Assembly: GCA_028286395.1 (NCBI GenBank) | Contig: JAQBRS010000003.1 | Location: forward strand, 1 to 64,000 | DNA length: 64,000 bases | Direction: 5' to 3' | Origin: Candidatus Saccharimonadota bacterium | Lineage (GTDB): Bacteria > Patescibacteriota > Saccharimonadia > Saccharimonadales > Saccharimonadaceae | In this document: positions 35,186-43,976 of the stretch, piece after piece | Numbering within the stretch: the stretch's first letter is position 1 | How the letters are laid out: every line of letters begins with the position of its first letter | Position numbers and translations under genes: made by a program | Notes under the pieces: model-generated | Database searches by the model: none | What the model was told of the DNA's origin: nothing | The model's input: the letters and a program-made list of their open reading frames with translations, nothing else

Positions 35186-36424
35186 ATGAGAATGAGGCCA
35201 GTGCTTTTTGGCGGCCTCGCTTTCGTGGTCGTCATTGCACTCGTTGTCGTGTTCTTCGTGTCCATTGGCATCGGAGCAGCTAACTTCATTACGGCTTGCG
35301 GTATCAATCCCGCTCTCGTACTGATACCGCCTGCTTCGGAACCAAAAACGACCGTCAACCCGACGCCCAGTGCATCGGCAACTTCAACGACGTCGCCCAC
35401 AGCGACGTCGACTCCTCAGCCCGGAACGTTGTTCGCAGCATTTCAGGCACAGCCATCGTTCACTCCCGCTAACCAAGCGGAACAGCGGAAGAATGCGGCA
35501 ACCATTGTTGCGATCGGCCTGCAGCGTCCCGAGAAGTTTTCTGACCGGGACATTGCAGTAGCAGTCGCAACGGCGATTCAGGAGTCGAACTTGATCAACA
35601 AGCCGTACCTCGGGAAGAACAATGACCACACGAGTCTGGGGCTGTTCCAGCAACAGACATCGGTGGGCACCTACGGTTCGGCAAGTGACATCATGAACAT
35701 CAATCACAGTATCAACGCGTTTTACGACCGGCTTGCCGGTGTTGCGAATAGAAACCAGATGTCCATGATCGATATCGCGATCAAAATCCAGATCCCCAAC
35801 CTGAAGGCGTATCACGCCAGATGGAAGTGGGATGACCTTGCAAAAGAGATCGTCGGCATTTACCACAGCGGTTCGTCATCATCATCGGGCAACGATAACA
35901 TTTGCTCGTTGGCGGCTGGCGTTTCATCGAGTGGTGACGTACATCTTCCACTCGATCCGGGTTATCACGTATCCGACGGGTTTAACGACCCGCGACCGAA
36001 CCTCAATATCGGATCGAAGCCTCATATCGGCATCGACCTGGTCTATGGTTCAAACACGCTTGGGAGACCGGTGTATGCCGCTTTCTCAGGTACTGTCGTG
36101 CAATCTGGCTACGGAGGTGGCTGCAACAAGTCGAGTAACAATCCTGTCATGATTCTGTCGGCAGACGGACTCGAAACGGGGTACCTGCATATGAACGGAC
36201 AACAGATCCTCGTGAAAAAAGGGGATACCGTCGTTTCAGGACAAAGGATCGGTTCGATTGGAAGCTGCGGCCAGGCAACCGGCCCACATCTTCACTTCGA
36301 AGTTACCTCTGTTAGTGATCACGAAGCATGGTTGAGCACTTTGACAACCGTCAACAAGTACGGTTCCGTCTGGCTTGACCCAAACGCCATCATGGCACAT
36401 TACGGCGTCAAGCTTCTGCCGTGA
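35186..36424 (+). CDS. Bifunctional cell-wall hydrolase: lytic transglycosylase-like plus M23 peptidase
   Basis: 412 aa. N-terminal membrane anchor (LFGGLAFVVVIALVVVFFVSIGIGA), Thr/Ser/Pro linker, an SLT-like domain (VAVATAIQESNLIN with the catalytic Glu, SLGLFQQQTSVGTYGS), and a LytM/M23 domain at 250-400 with HIGIDLVYG and GPHLHFE as zinc ligands. VirB1-type enzymes open the wall for type IV machines; a double-headed form would cut both glycan and peptide. It closes the island before a terminator. Confidence 0.88.
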   Translation: MRMRPVLFGGLAFVVVIALVVVFFVSIGIGAANFITACGINPALVLIPPASEPKTTVNPTPSASATSTTSPTATSTPQPGTLFAAFQAQPSFTPANQAEQRKNAATIVAIGLQRPEKFSDRDIAVAVATAIQESNLINKPYLGKNNDHTSLGLFQQQTSVGTYGSASDIMNINHSINAFYDRLAGVANRNQMSMIDIAIKIQIPNLKAYHARWKWDDLAKEIVGIYHSGSSSSSGNDNICSLAAGVSSSGDVHLPLDPGYHVSDGFNDPRPNLNIGSKPHIGIDLVYGSNTLGRPVYAAFSGTVVQSGYGGGCNKSSNNPVMILSADGLETGYLHMNGQQILVKKGDTVVSGQRIGSIGSCGQATGPHLHFEVTSVSDHEAWLSTLTTVNKYGSVWLDPNAIMAHYGVKLLP

Positions 36425-36490
36425 CCAAAAAACAGCGCAAGACTGCCTTCTTGCAACGGTCATGAACCGTCATTCATACGCCTGCCCCGT

Positions 36491-36529
36491 GTCGGCGAGT
36501 CCTCCAGCAATGTGAGTTGACTCGCCGAC
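36491..36529 (+). terminator. GC hairpin at the right end of the type IV island
   Basis: GTCGGCGAGTC and GACTCGCCGAC, 11 bp, within an outer CCTGC/GCAGG pair. No U-tract; backed up by the next hairpin. Confidence 0.5.
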
Positions 36530-36540
36530 GCGAGCAGGCT

Positions 36541-36572
36541 GAGCACCCTTGTCGGGTGCTCGTTTCATTTTT
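36541..36572 (+). terminator. Terminator between the convergent island and beta-glucan operon
   Basis: GAGCACCC, TTGTC loop, GGGTGCTC, then GTTTCATTTTT. The 3' end of the GH81 gene lies in the T-rich tail. Confidence 0.75.
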
Positions 36573-38595
36573 GCGTATCGGTCAATGAAAATACCCATGC
36601 GTCCATATACGTCCGCGAATTACCGTCATCGATATAGGCATCTTGTTGACCAGAAACCAACTGGGCTGCTTTATCGGGCTGAGCCAGCGCAAAATACATG
36701 AGGACGTAATCACCAAGCGCAACATTATAGTTGTCATTTCGAATTGAAGCGTTAATAACCGAGGTGATCGATGTACCGTCAGTAGCATATTGAAGCATCG
36801 CAGGACTCATAGGAATCAGCTGAATACCTAGTTTTGCGTTTGCCTCATCGCTAAAGAACGTTGAGTAGGTTCGTTTTCCGCCGAAACTAAGTGACGTCAG
36901 TGGGCTTGTGAAGTTTTTTAAGTATGCAGGTGAAGTATCAACCGTTCGCCAAGCCGCTTTTGCCGTGGCTGCTTCGTTTGAGAGCATCCACGACGCAGAG
37001 GACTGTAATTCAGTGTTATTCGTCAGTTGCGCCCACAATGCGACGCCATTCCAGGCATTAATTGCCTCTGAACTTGATTCCTGATTATTTCCGTCAGCAA
37101 ACGGTGACAATCCCGCCGCCCAAGAGTGGCCTGCGTAGGCATCATAATAGCGTTGAACAGGAAAGTTTGACGACGGTGCGTATGAAGCAATATCTGCGAC
37201 TAGGAGGTTAATCTTTTTTTGGGAATTATTTAGGAAATCTGCATCATATTTACCAAGAATACTTGCCGCATAAATGAAATATCCGTAATGAAAATGGTGA
37301 TCATTAAAGTCTTCTGATCCAAAAGCTTTTGTCTGCGCGGCGATGCCTTTTAGCGTTGGATCATAGTAAAAATATTGTCCATTGAGACGAGTAGAAAACC
37401 CGTCTTTTAAGATCGAGATCAGTTGGCTACTTTCCTTCTTTTGACCAAGTTGCTCCGCAATATCGAGGAGTGTAGCTGCTCTTGCAAGTTGTTTGCCGGC
37501 ATAATAGCTATCATTTGCGGTAATTGAAGTCTTTGCAACATCTGCAGGGAGGCTTGCGATCAGTTGTTGCTTGTGCGCATCACTAATACGTGACAGATCG
37601 AGCGCGTTCGACGGCTTCAGCGTCGAGACTGATGTTATGAAGGTATTACCCTTAACCGCCTTCATAGGTCCGTAAACACTGTCATACGTCGAAATGGCAC
37701 CATCATTCGAAGTGAGGCTACTATAGCTCATAGGAACAAACACAGTTGGTTGTAGATTTGCAGTTTTATATTCATAAGTGGTTTGTATTGTATCGTTTGT
37801 ACCCGCTGCATCAGAAGTCGAAGCACTCACCAGCTGGTTGCTCGCAAAGTTCTTCAAACCGTCTTTACTACTGCTATCAGGAAGTGCATAGAATGTCACT
37901 AAACTCTTGTTTGAAGCTTTAATCGTTGCCCTAGAGCCACTTGTCGTGATGCTAGCGCCACCACTCGCAGTAGCCACGTAGTCATGACCTGCTTTTGTAT
38001 AGCGAAGATACGTTGATGAACTGTCCTTCGTGGCTGTACTTATATCGCTGAGTGCCAGACTTGTGTCAGTACTTGAAGCGTAAAAAACGTACGGTGACCC
38101 CTCGGCTATTGTTAGCTTTGCTAACTCCTTTGAGCCGTTCTTATAGGTCAGTGTCGCCGAAAACTTATCGAAACGCGTCAACATAAAGTTAGTTGCGCCG
38201 TCTATGCTAGCTACTATGCCGGGTGTGTGTTCGCCCGTAATGACCGTTGGCTGAGACTGGACAGTGGGGAGTCCTATCTCAAAACCTACATCTTTCGCAA
38301 GAAAGCTGAGTGGCATTGGATACACAGGCAGTGGTGTTTTTTGTAAAACCATACCGCTGATCCATGAGTTTGTTGGAGGAATGATACTTTTATCAATACG
38401 GTCAGTGAATGCTGATGACCCACTCTTCTTCGGTAACGTATTCAGCGTCGCTTGATCGACCAACGGCGCGTGAGTAATAGCGAGTGGGTTCTTGATAACA
38501 TGCTTACCCACCAGTAGTGCGACCGTACCTACCGCGACGACACTGATAACGAGAATACTTCCCGCAATGATGCCGAGCTTTTTTCGATTCACCAT
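36565..38595 (-). CDS. Membrane-anchored GH81 endo-beta-1,3-glucanase
   Basis: 676 aa with one N-terminal membrane segment (LGIIAGSILVISVVAVGTVALLVG). The GH81 core is clear: PPTNSWISGMVLQ at the front, FGSEDFNDHHFHYGYFIYAASI and HSWAAGLSPFADGNNQESSSEAINAW, where the conserved Asp and the two Glu lie. GH81 enzymes hydrolyse beta-1,3-glucans (laminarin, curdlan). It is the last gene of an operon with a processive GT2 and an HlyD-like protein, the place that cellulose or alginate operons give to a polymer-editing hydrolase. Ends in TGA, evidence for the standard code. Confidence 0.9.
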   Translation of the reverse strand: MVNRKKLGIIAGSILVISVVAVGTVALLVGKHVIKNPLAITHAPLVDQATLNTLPKKSGSSAFTDRIDKSIIPPTNSWISGMVLQKTPLPVYPMPLSFLAKDVGFEIGLPTVQSQPTVITGEHTPGIVASIDGATNFMLTRFDKFSATLTYKNGSKELAKLTIAEGSPYVFYASSTDTSLALSDISTATKDSSSTYLRYTKAGHDYVATASGGASITTSGSRATIKASNKSLVTFYALPDSSSKDGLKNFASNQLVSASTSDAAGTNDTIQTTYEYKTANLQPTVFVPMSYSSLTSNDGAISTYDSVYGPMKAVKGNTFITSVSTLKPSNALDLSRISDAHKQQLIASLPADVAKTSITANDSYYAGKQLARAATLLDIAEQLGQKKESSQLISILKDGFSTRLNGQYFYYDPTLKGIAAQTKAFGSEDFNDHHFHYGYFIYAASILGKYDADFLNNSQKKINLLVADIASYAPSSNFPVQRYYDAYAGHSWAAGLSPFADGNNQESSSEAINAWNGVALWAQLTNNTELQSSASWMLSNEAATAKAAWRTVDTSPAYLKNFTSPLTSLSFGGKRTYSTFFSDEANAKLGIQLIPMSPAMLQYATDGTSITSVINASIRNDNYNVALGDYVLMYFALAQPDKAAQLVSGQQDAYIDDGNSRTYMDAWVFSLTDTQK

Positions 38596-38600
38596 GCGTT

Positions 38601-39329
38601 TTAATGACCAAGCGGCTTAAATAGTTGCTGAATTGAAGTGAATAAACCTTGGAATATATTATCCTGATTTAGCTGAAGTGTCGCTTCTACCGGAGTACCG
38701 ACAGAGAATCGGAAGTCGCTAATATCGGCATTACTAATACGCGCTTTGACGACGGTATCAACGATATCTCCATTACTCACAAGTGCTACGGAGAAGATAG
38801 TTGCGGTCTGTGTACTATTATCTGGCAAACGGAGGCTGACCTTATTGGTTTTACTGATACGAGCATAGTCGGGAGGCGAAAGATGAAAATGAGCAACAAC
38901 GTAGAGCGAACCAACGGTATCAACGCTCGCAACAATTGCTCCGGCAGGTACGTATGATCCTGCGCGATAATCAATTTTTTCAATCACCCCCGCGTCATTT
39001 GCTTTGAGTTGAATGTAATTGGTCGTGGAGTCGACGCTAAAGGAGAGTGACGATGTCGTAATAAGACCCTTTGTAAGCGCATCATTTAGCTGGGTACTTT
39101 GAATCTCGAACAGCACTTGGCCTTTCGTTACTTTGTCACCTTCTTCAATGTTTTGCTTAACGATGAGTCCTGGATAGTCAGTGCCGACCGTGGTTGAGTC
39201 AGCGGCAAGCTCGGCTTTTGATGATTGCGAAACTGACATAATACCGTTGAGGTACATAGACAATGCGCCGACGATAAAAATGACGACTAATATACCGAAG
39301 ATGAAACGGACTCTACTTGTAAATTTCAT
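38601..39329 (-). CDS. HlyD/Alg44-like membrane fusion protein
   Basis: 242 aa. One N-terminal membrane helix (FIFGILVVIFIVGALSMYLNGI), then two half-lipoyl segments (DYPGLIVKQNIEEGDKVTKGQVLFEIQS and IQLKANDAGVIEKIDYRAGSYVPAGAIVASVD) and a beta-barrel part (DYARISKTNKVSLRLPDN). Such adaptors help export polysaccharide, as in Alg44. The hairpin between lipoyl halves is very short, fitting an envelope without a second membrane. Start overlaps the GT2 stop (TAATG). Confidence 0.85.
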   Translation of the reverse strand: MKFTSRVRFIFGILVVIFIVGALSMYLNGIMSVSQSSKAELAADSTTVGTDYPGLIVKQNIEEGDKVTKGQVLFEIQSTQLNDALTKGLITTSSLSFSVDSTTNYIQLKANDAGVIEKIDYRAGSYVPAGAIVASVDTVGSLYVVAHFHLSPPDYARISKTNKVSLRLPDNSTQTATIFSVALVSNGDIVDTVVKARISNADISDFRFSVGTPVEATLQLNQDNIFQGLFTSIQQLFKPLGH

Positions 39330-41008
39330 TATAGTGCTCCTTCCGTGATGACTGTCGTTTTTGAACGTTTTGCTTCTCGCTTCTGTTCGCGTTTTTGCTT
39401 TCGACGCTGCTTCTTCAAACCTCTTGCTTCGGATAAAGCCATGTAAACGAAATACCCGAATACGAACGTATTAAGCGCGTTCCAGGCAAGAGAGATTGAG
39501 AATTGATCAGTGTAGAGGGCTTTTATTGCGCCGACAACACTCGTCAGAAGCAAGAATATGAATACGTACACCTGAATACGAACATAATTAAACGGCGAGT
39601 CATACGAAACGGTGTTCGTTGCGTGCCATGCTTGGTCGCGTCGCGTCAGTGCGTTGAGAAACGCCTTGATGTAAATAGGGAATGATACGTTTGAAAGCAT
39701 CAATGTCTTAAACTTGAATCCACCCATTGTGTAAAAGGCGAGGACGAGTTGCGAAACATAGAATCCGCTATACATAAGCCCCCATTGCCAGATAGGAATT
39801 GTCGTTGCAATTGGTGACAGGTTAAAGAAAATCTGTAGGGGAGGGAGGAGTAAAAGAAGCAGTACAGAAAAACCGATGAAATAGTAAGACGTGGTCGCAA
39901 AGTACTGAAGTCGCTGATCAATCGTCAAATGACGTCGAGTAAGCGGGTTGGCGCGAAGGAAGATCTCGAAGCTACCCGTTGCCCAACGAAGTTGTTGTTT
40001 TGAGTAAGCCATTAAGGTCTCTGGAGTTTTTCCAACAGCAAGAACGGTCGGAATGTACACCGAATCGTATCCTTTTTCGTGAAGGTGCAGTGATGTCCAT
40101 ATATCTTCCGATTTAGACTTTGTGACCATGCCGCCAATTGACTCGACTGCTTTTCGACGGAAGACAACGTTTGTCCCTACACAGAATGCGGCGTTGAAAC
40201 GGTTTTTACCTGATTGAATCAGTGAGTAGAAAACGTTTTGCATAAAGTTTGCCGCCGTCGACACAAAATTGTTCTGATTGTCGTAAAACTGTGGAGTCTG
40301 AACAAAAGCTAGGTTATCATTCTCAAAAAAGGGAATTGTTTCATATAAAATTGTTGGGTCAGCGACAAAGTCTGCATCAAGTATTAGATAAAAATCACCA
40401 TCAGTAACGCTGAGACCATAGTTAATATTTCCCGCTTTAGCATTATTGTGAACCGGTCGTCGAATGTATCCTACCCCAACTTGCTTTGCGAGGGCTTTGA
40501 CTTCATCAGAATCACCGTCGTCAAGAATGAGCGTCTTGTGCTTTCCGTAAATATTCTTTGCCGCAATAGCTGTTGCCTTAATCTCTTCAAGAGGCTCACC
40601 ATATACGGGTATATAGACATCAACTTTAATAGCCCTTCGATGAACGTACATTGGCACAGTTCGAGATATCTCAGCATCTTGTTTCTTTAAAATGCTAATA
40701 GCCGATTTACCAACTGCTTCGTTGTATAGTTTTGCCTGAGCACTGTGATACTCGTAGTTTCGCGGATTCATTCGACCACTAAGAATTGTCCAAAATGAGA
40801 GTAACCCCTGAATAATAATGAAAATCTCGGCAATAAGCGCTAATGTATATGGGAGCGGATCACCACGGTAGGCCGGCTGAAGCAGATAATTAAGATATAT
40901 GAACGCACCAATTGTTGCACCCGTAAGTATAAGCGTCACCGTCGGGGACGTTAACTGCTTTTCAATGCGATTAGCAGAATCCTGCAAGTTCTCTGTAGGT
41001 TTTGGCAC
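39329..41008 (-). CDS. Processive GT2 glycan synthase (cellulose/curdlan synthase-like)
   Basis: 559 aa from GTG 41008 with a strong GGAGG. Two N-terminal membrane helices, the GT-A domain with LILDDGDSDEV, LILDADFVADP (DxD), KSEDIWTSLHLHEKGY (ED) and QQLRWATGS (QxxRW), then four helices and a basic tail; no PilZ domain is seen. This is the set of processive beta-glycan synthases. Because the operon also carries GH81, the product is most likely a beta-1,3-glucan, but the sugar donor cannot be read from sequence. Confidence 0.9.
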   Translation of the reverse strand: MPKPTENLQDSANRIEKQLTSPTVTLILTGATIGAFIYLNYLLQPAYRGDPLPYTLALIAEIFIIIQGLLSFWTILSGRMNPRNYEYHSAQAKLYNEAVGKSAISILKKQDAEISRTVPMYVHRRAIKVDVYIPVYGEPLEEIKATAIAAKNIYGKHKTLILDDGDSDEVKALAKQVGVGYIRRPVHNNAKAGNINYGLSVTDGDFYLILDADFVADPTILYETIPFFENDNLAFVQTPQFYDNQNNFVSTAANFMQNVFYSLIQSGKNRFNAAFCVGTNVVFRRKAVESIGGMVTKSKSEDIWTSLHLHEKGYDSVYIPTVLAVGKTPETLMAYSKQQLRWATGSFEIFLRANPLTRRHLTIDQRLQYFATTSYYFIGFSVLLLLLLPPLQIFFNLSPIATTIPIWQWGLMYSGFYVSQLVLAFYTMGGFKFKTLMLSNVSFPIYIKAFLNALTRRDQAWHATNTVSYDSPFNYVRIQVYVFIFLLLTSVVGAIKALYTDQFSISLAWNALNTFVFGYFVYMALSEARGLKKQRRKQKREQKREAKRSKTTVITEGAL

Positions 41009-41189
41009 TCAACACCTCCATTAAATCTATAGCACTGTATCCATTTTACCCTAGATTTGTGCTCCGACGTAATGTTGATGGTTTATCGGGATTGTTATTC
41101 GACAATTATCTATGCAGTTTTCTAGCACTTTAAGCAAAGCTCCTCATCTGTTACAATGTGAAAGCTATAGAGTAATCTATATCAATCAA

Positions 41190-41264
41190 AGGGGCATAGT
41201 ACAACGGTTAGTACATAGGTCTCCAAAACCTGAGATCGTGGTTCGATTCCACGTGCCCCTGCCA
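41190..41264 (+). tRNA. tRNA-Trp (CCA)
   Basis: Acceptor AGGGGCA/TGCCCCT, D arm TAGTACAACGGTTAGTAC, anticodon loop CTCCAAA, T arm GTGGTTCGATTCCAC, discriminator G, encoded CCA. Anticodon CCA reads TGG only, fitting TGA as stop. Confidence 0.96.
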
Positions 41265-41280
41265 AGCTTAAGCACTATTA

Positions 41281-41315
41281 AAAAAGTCTCCGAAATGGGG
41301 GCTTTTTGTTATGAT
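41281..41315 (+). repeat. Terminator-promoter element, copy 1
   Basis: AAAAAGTCTCC, 5-nt loop, GGGGGCTTTTT, then at once TATGAT (41310-41315), 6 nt before ATG 41322. Related copies lie at 42816 and 62114. Confidence 0.65.
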
Positions 41316-41321
41316 ATCAAT

Positions 41322-41642
41322 ATGACAAAAAATACGAAGCCTAAAGAAAAACTTGTAATTGGTCAGCGGCTTGGCCAAGTGATGCTATTAGCTGCTCCGA
41401 TAACAATTCTTTTAGGTTTAGTAACCGGCAATCAGTTCTGGCTTCTTTATCCCGTACCACTCATATTCTTTGGAGTAATATTTAGGGCCTGGTTTACCAG
41501 ACGAGTTTTCGGTAGCAATGTACGGTACCGATGGAACGAAGATGACACAGTATGGGAACGCCTAGCGGTGGTGTTCTGGTGGATTTTTTTGGTAGGAATC
41601 GTCATTTGGTTAATTTGGTTCATCGTGTCAAAATTCATCTAA
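41322..41642 (+). CDS. Small two-TM membrane protein
   Basis: 106 aa from ATG 41322; the longer track ORF overlaps the tRNA and is rejected. Membrane stretches QVMLLAAPITILLGLVTGNQFWLLYPVPLIFFGVIF and LAVVFWWIFLVGIVIWLIWFIVSKFI. No family recognised. Start sits 6 nt behind a -10 box. Confidence 0.7.
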   Translation: MTKNTKPKEKLVIGQRLGQVMLLAAPITILLGLVTGNQFWLLYPVPLIFFGVIFRAWFTRRVFGSNVRYRWNEDDTVWERLAVVFWWIFLVGIVIWLIWFIVSKFI

Positions 41643-41698
41643 AGCAGCCGTATTTGTTCTAAGCTCTTCCACTAGGGGCTGCCCCAGAGCTTATGCTT

Positions 41699-41728
41699 GA
41701 ATAGACTACAGAAATGTGGTCTATTTTA
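41699..41728 (+). terminator. Terminator between two + strand genes
   Basis: AATAGACTAC, 6-nt loop, GTGGTCTATT (one wobble), followed by TTATAT. The tail also supplies AT-rich sequence that may be the -10 region of the next gene. Confidence 0.6.
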
Positions 41729-41731
41729 TAT

Positions 41732-42298
41732 ATGAGATTATCAATTGTGAGCTATTTAGATCCATCAGCCACTCGATCAGTGCGTAGTATTCAGAAAGAG
41801 TTGAGTGATCTAACGGGATCATTAGCTTCACTTACTACATGGGAGCCACACGTAACGATAGGTGATGGTGTTGAAGTAGAGCCCGAAAATTTGGATAAGT
41901 TTCTTGAAACAATTAGAAACATATCCAGCGACACAAATTCATTTCAGCTTGAGTTACGTGATATAGGCACGATGGATGATTGGGTAGGAGGCGAAGGCGA
42001 GACGTTTACTCCTTATGTCATCTATTTAGACGTAAAGATAAATGACAATCTAATGAACATTGTCAGTAAACTTAATGGCGCAACGAACAAAGAAAAGAAA
42101 TGGTATTTAATGCCAAGACCATTTCGTCCTCACTGTACCCTGGCTTTTAGGGATCTTACAGAAGAAGGATATGAGAAGGGCATTAAATACTTAAATAAAT
42201 TAGACCTTAGTATATCGACTTTAATAGATCATATCGCATTAGTTGAAATGCTTCCCGAGCACGATCGCGAACTTATACGATTTGATTTAGCGAAATAG
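41732..42298 (+). CDS. 2H phosphoesterase-family protein (2'-5' RNA ligase-like)
   Basis: 188 aa from ATG 41732. Two HxT motifs, PHVTIG near residue 50 and RPHCTLAF near 141, are the active-site pair of the 2H superfamily, which opens cyclic nucleotides or joins/cuts 2'-5' RNA bonds. No signal peptide. No ribosome binding site; the mRNA is likely near leaderless. Confidence 0.8.
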   Translation: MRLSIVSYLDPSATRSVRSIQKELSDLTGSLASLTTWEPHVTIGDGVEVEPENLDKFLETIRNISSDTNSFQLELRDIGTMDDWVGGEGETFTPYVIYLDVKINDNLMNIVSKLNGATNKEKKWYLMPRPFRPHCTLAFRDLTEEGYEKGIKYLNKLDLSISTLIDHIALVEMLPEHDRELIRFDLAK

Positions 42299-42358
42299 TT
42301 TAAAGTATTGCACGTTCTTCATCCAGAGAGATCCGTGAAATGACGGAGAACCGACTGA

Positions 42359-42781
42359 TTATTCTGCTTTACTACCGGCAATATTGACCATCCAGAAAAC
42401 ACCGAACTTATCGATACACATACCGAAAGTGTCTCCCCATGGAGCTTTAGTAAGCGGCTGTTCAACCTGACCGCCCTCGACGAGTTTGTTGTAGTAACCA
42501 GTCAGCTCTTCCTCGTTGTCTCCACTTAGGGATACGCTCATATTTGTTCCTGCTACATACTCACGCATTCCCGTCGCCGAATCGGCAGCCATGATCGTAA
42601 TGCCGTTATCCGCGATAAGCATCGCGTGCATAATCTCATCGGGTTTTACACCGTGTTCGGTCATGCCGGCCTCACCAAAGGTTGATAGCGTTAACTCTCC
42701 GCCAAAGACACTTTTGTAAAATTCCATAGCTTCACGAGCTGTACCCTGAAAACTGATATACGGATTGAGTTTAGATTGCAT
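42359..42781 (-). CDS. PhnB-like VOC-family protein
   Basis: 140 aa. LNPYISFQGTAREAMEFYKSVFGGELTLSTFGE at the front and APWGDTFGMCIDKFGVFWMVNI at the back are the PhnB/VOC pattern of paired beta-alpha-beta units. Members bind metals and small molecules; the ligand is unknown. Confidence 0.9.
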   Translation of the reverse strand: MQSKLNPYISFQGTAREAMEFYKSVFGGELTLSTFGEAGMTEHGVKPDEIMHAMLIADNGITIMAADSATGMREYVAGTNMSVSLSGDNEEELTGYYNKLVEGGQVEQPLTKAPWGDTFGMCIDKFGVFWMVNIAGSKAE

Positions 42782-42815
42782 AGATTCCTCTGATTAATGA
42801 TACCCTTATTGTATT

Positions 42816-42852
42816 CCAAAAAGTCTCCAAAGAGGAGGCTTTTTGGTATGAT
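42816..42852 (+). repeat. Terminator-promoter element, copy 2
   Basis: CCAAAAAGTCTCC, 5-nt loop, GGAGGCTTTTTGG, then TATGAT (42847-42852), 6 nt before ATG 42859. Confidence 0.7.
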
Positions 42853-42858
42853 GACTAT

Positions 42859-43137
42859 ATGAGCTTAACAAAGCAACAGAAGATAATTCGTATCGTTATA
42901 TTGATACTTGTATTTATAACGCCCCTCACATGCATGTTTTTGGCTAGTCTCAAACACGACACATCAGGATTACTGGCACTTGTTGGATTTTTCACAGGCG
43001 TACTTGCCCTAATCGGCAGTGCAATACTTGGGCCGATTAACAGTCACCTTGTTAGATATCAAGAAAAACCGTACCTTTCACTGCTTGGGTACATTGCCCC
43101 TGCAGTTGTGGCGATCCTCTATACGATCATGGCTTAA
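42859..43137 (+). CDS. Small three-TM membrane protein
   Basis: 92 aa, three hydrophobic stretches (IIRIVILILVFITPLTCMFLASL, LLALVGFFTGVLALIGSAILGP, PYLSLLGYIAPAVVAILYTIM). No family recognised. Leaderless-type start. Confidence 0.7.
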   Translation: MSLTKQQKIIRIVILILVFITPLTCMFLASLKHDTSGLLALVGFFTGVLALIGSAILGPINSHLVRYQEKPYLSLLGYIAPAVVAILYTIMA

Positions 43138-43217
43138 ACCCAAGGCTCTTAGCTCCTCGGTTACTCATTACTCCGCCTATGTTTTAGCTATTGCCTTATG
43201 TATGGTATAAACGACAG

Positions 43218-43964
43218 ATGAAAACAAAAGTTATTATCCCGGCATATAATGAAGGTCGCCACCTTGAACGGACGCTTAATAGTCTTCCGAACGACCTTGT
43301 CGAGCCTATAGTGGCTATTAATGGATCAAGCGACAATACGTTAGAAATTGCTGAAAAGTTTGGTGCAGAAGTGCACGTTACGGCTGAACAAGGCAAGATG
43401 CTTGCTATACAACATGTCCTACATTCGTTAGGGGAACAAGCGCTAGATCCACTTATCATTCTCGATGCAGACACCAGACCACTGTTCCCAACAAGATGGC
43501 ACAATGGCATAGTAAAACTTCTTAGGCAACAAGAGAGACCCGCCGTCATAGGTGGCCCAATCTGGTATACAGGAAAGCCGCTGGGGGAAACGGTGCTCCG
43601 TACGGCGTATCGTGCAGCTAGGACAGCTTTACACAAAAACGATACTGGCGCGAAACATGCCGTGCAGTTTGGGCCAAACATGGCACTAAAGATACAAAAT
43701 ACGGATCTTTTAGAGATAGTCATGAATATACCAAACTTCTGGCCAGGTGAAGACAGGGCTTTGACGCATGCAGTACTCGACCAAGATGGCGTATATCACA
43801 CGCCGATAAACGTAGGTCTTGTTACGACAACGCCAAGATCGATTTCTTCTATCTCGCTAAAAGACAGACTGCAACTCGGCGCTGAAGCTTCTTTTAACGA
43901 AGTCGAGCAACGGTACACGTTAAGGGGTAACCCAAGCTCGGAACCATACCGGGATCCTAGCTAA
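43218..43964 (+). CDS. GT2-family glycosyltransferase
   Basis: 248 aa from ATG 43218, 6 nt after TATAAA; the track start at 43191 lies upstream of that box. KVIIPAYNEGRHLERTLNSLP, VAINGSSDNTLEIA and LILDADTRPLFPTRW (DxD) give the GT-A core; PNFWPGEDRALTHAVLD has the acidic acceptor-side motif. No membrane helices, so it works at the inner face on a lipid or sugar acceptor that cannot be named. Confidence 0.85.
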   Translation: MKTKVIIPAYNEGRHLERTLNSLPNDLVEPIVAINGSSDNTLEIAEKFGAEVHVTAEQGKMLAIQHVLHSLGEQALDPLIILDADTRPLFPTRWHNGIVKLLRQQERPAVIGGPIWYTGKPLGETVLRTAYRAARTALHKNDTGAKHAVQFGPNMALKIQNTDLLEIVMNIPNFWPGEDRALTHAVLDQDGVYHTPINVGLVTTTPRSISSISLKDRLQLGAEASFNEVEQRYTLRGNPSSEPYRDPS

Positions 43965-43976
43965 TTTATATTGTTT

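Noticed and set aside
41112-41321. N-terminal extension of the 41322 gene in the ORF track
   Set aside because: It would run through the tRNA-Trp gene and a terminator; ATG 41322 behind TATGAT is preferred.
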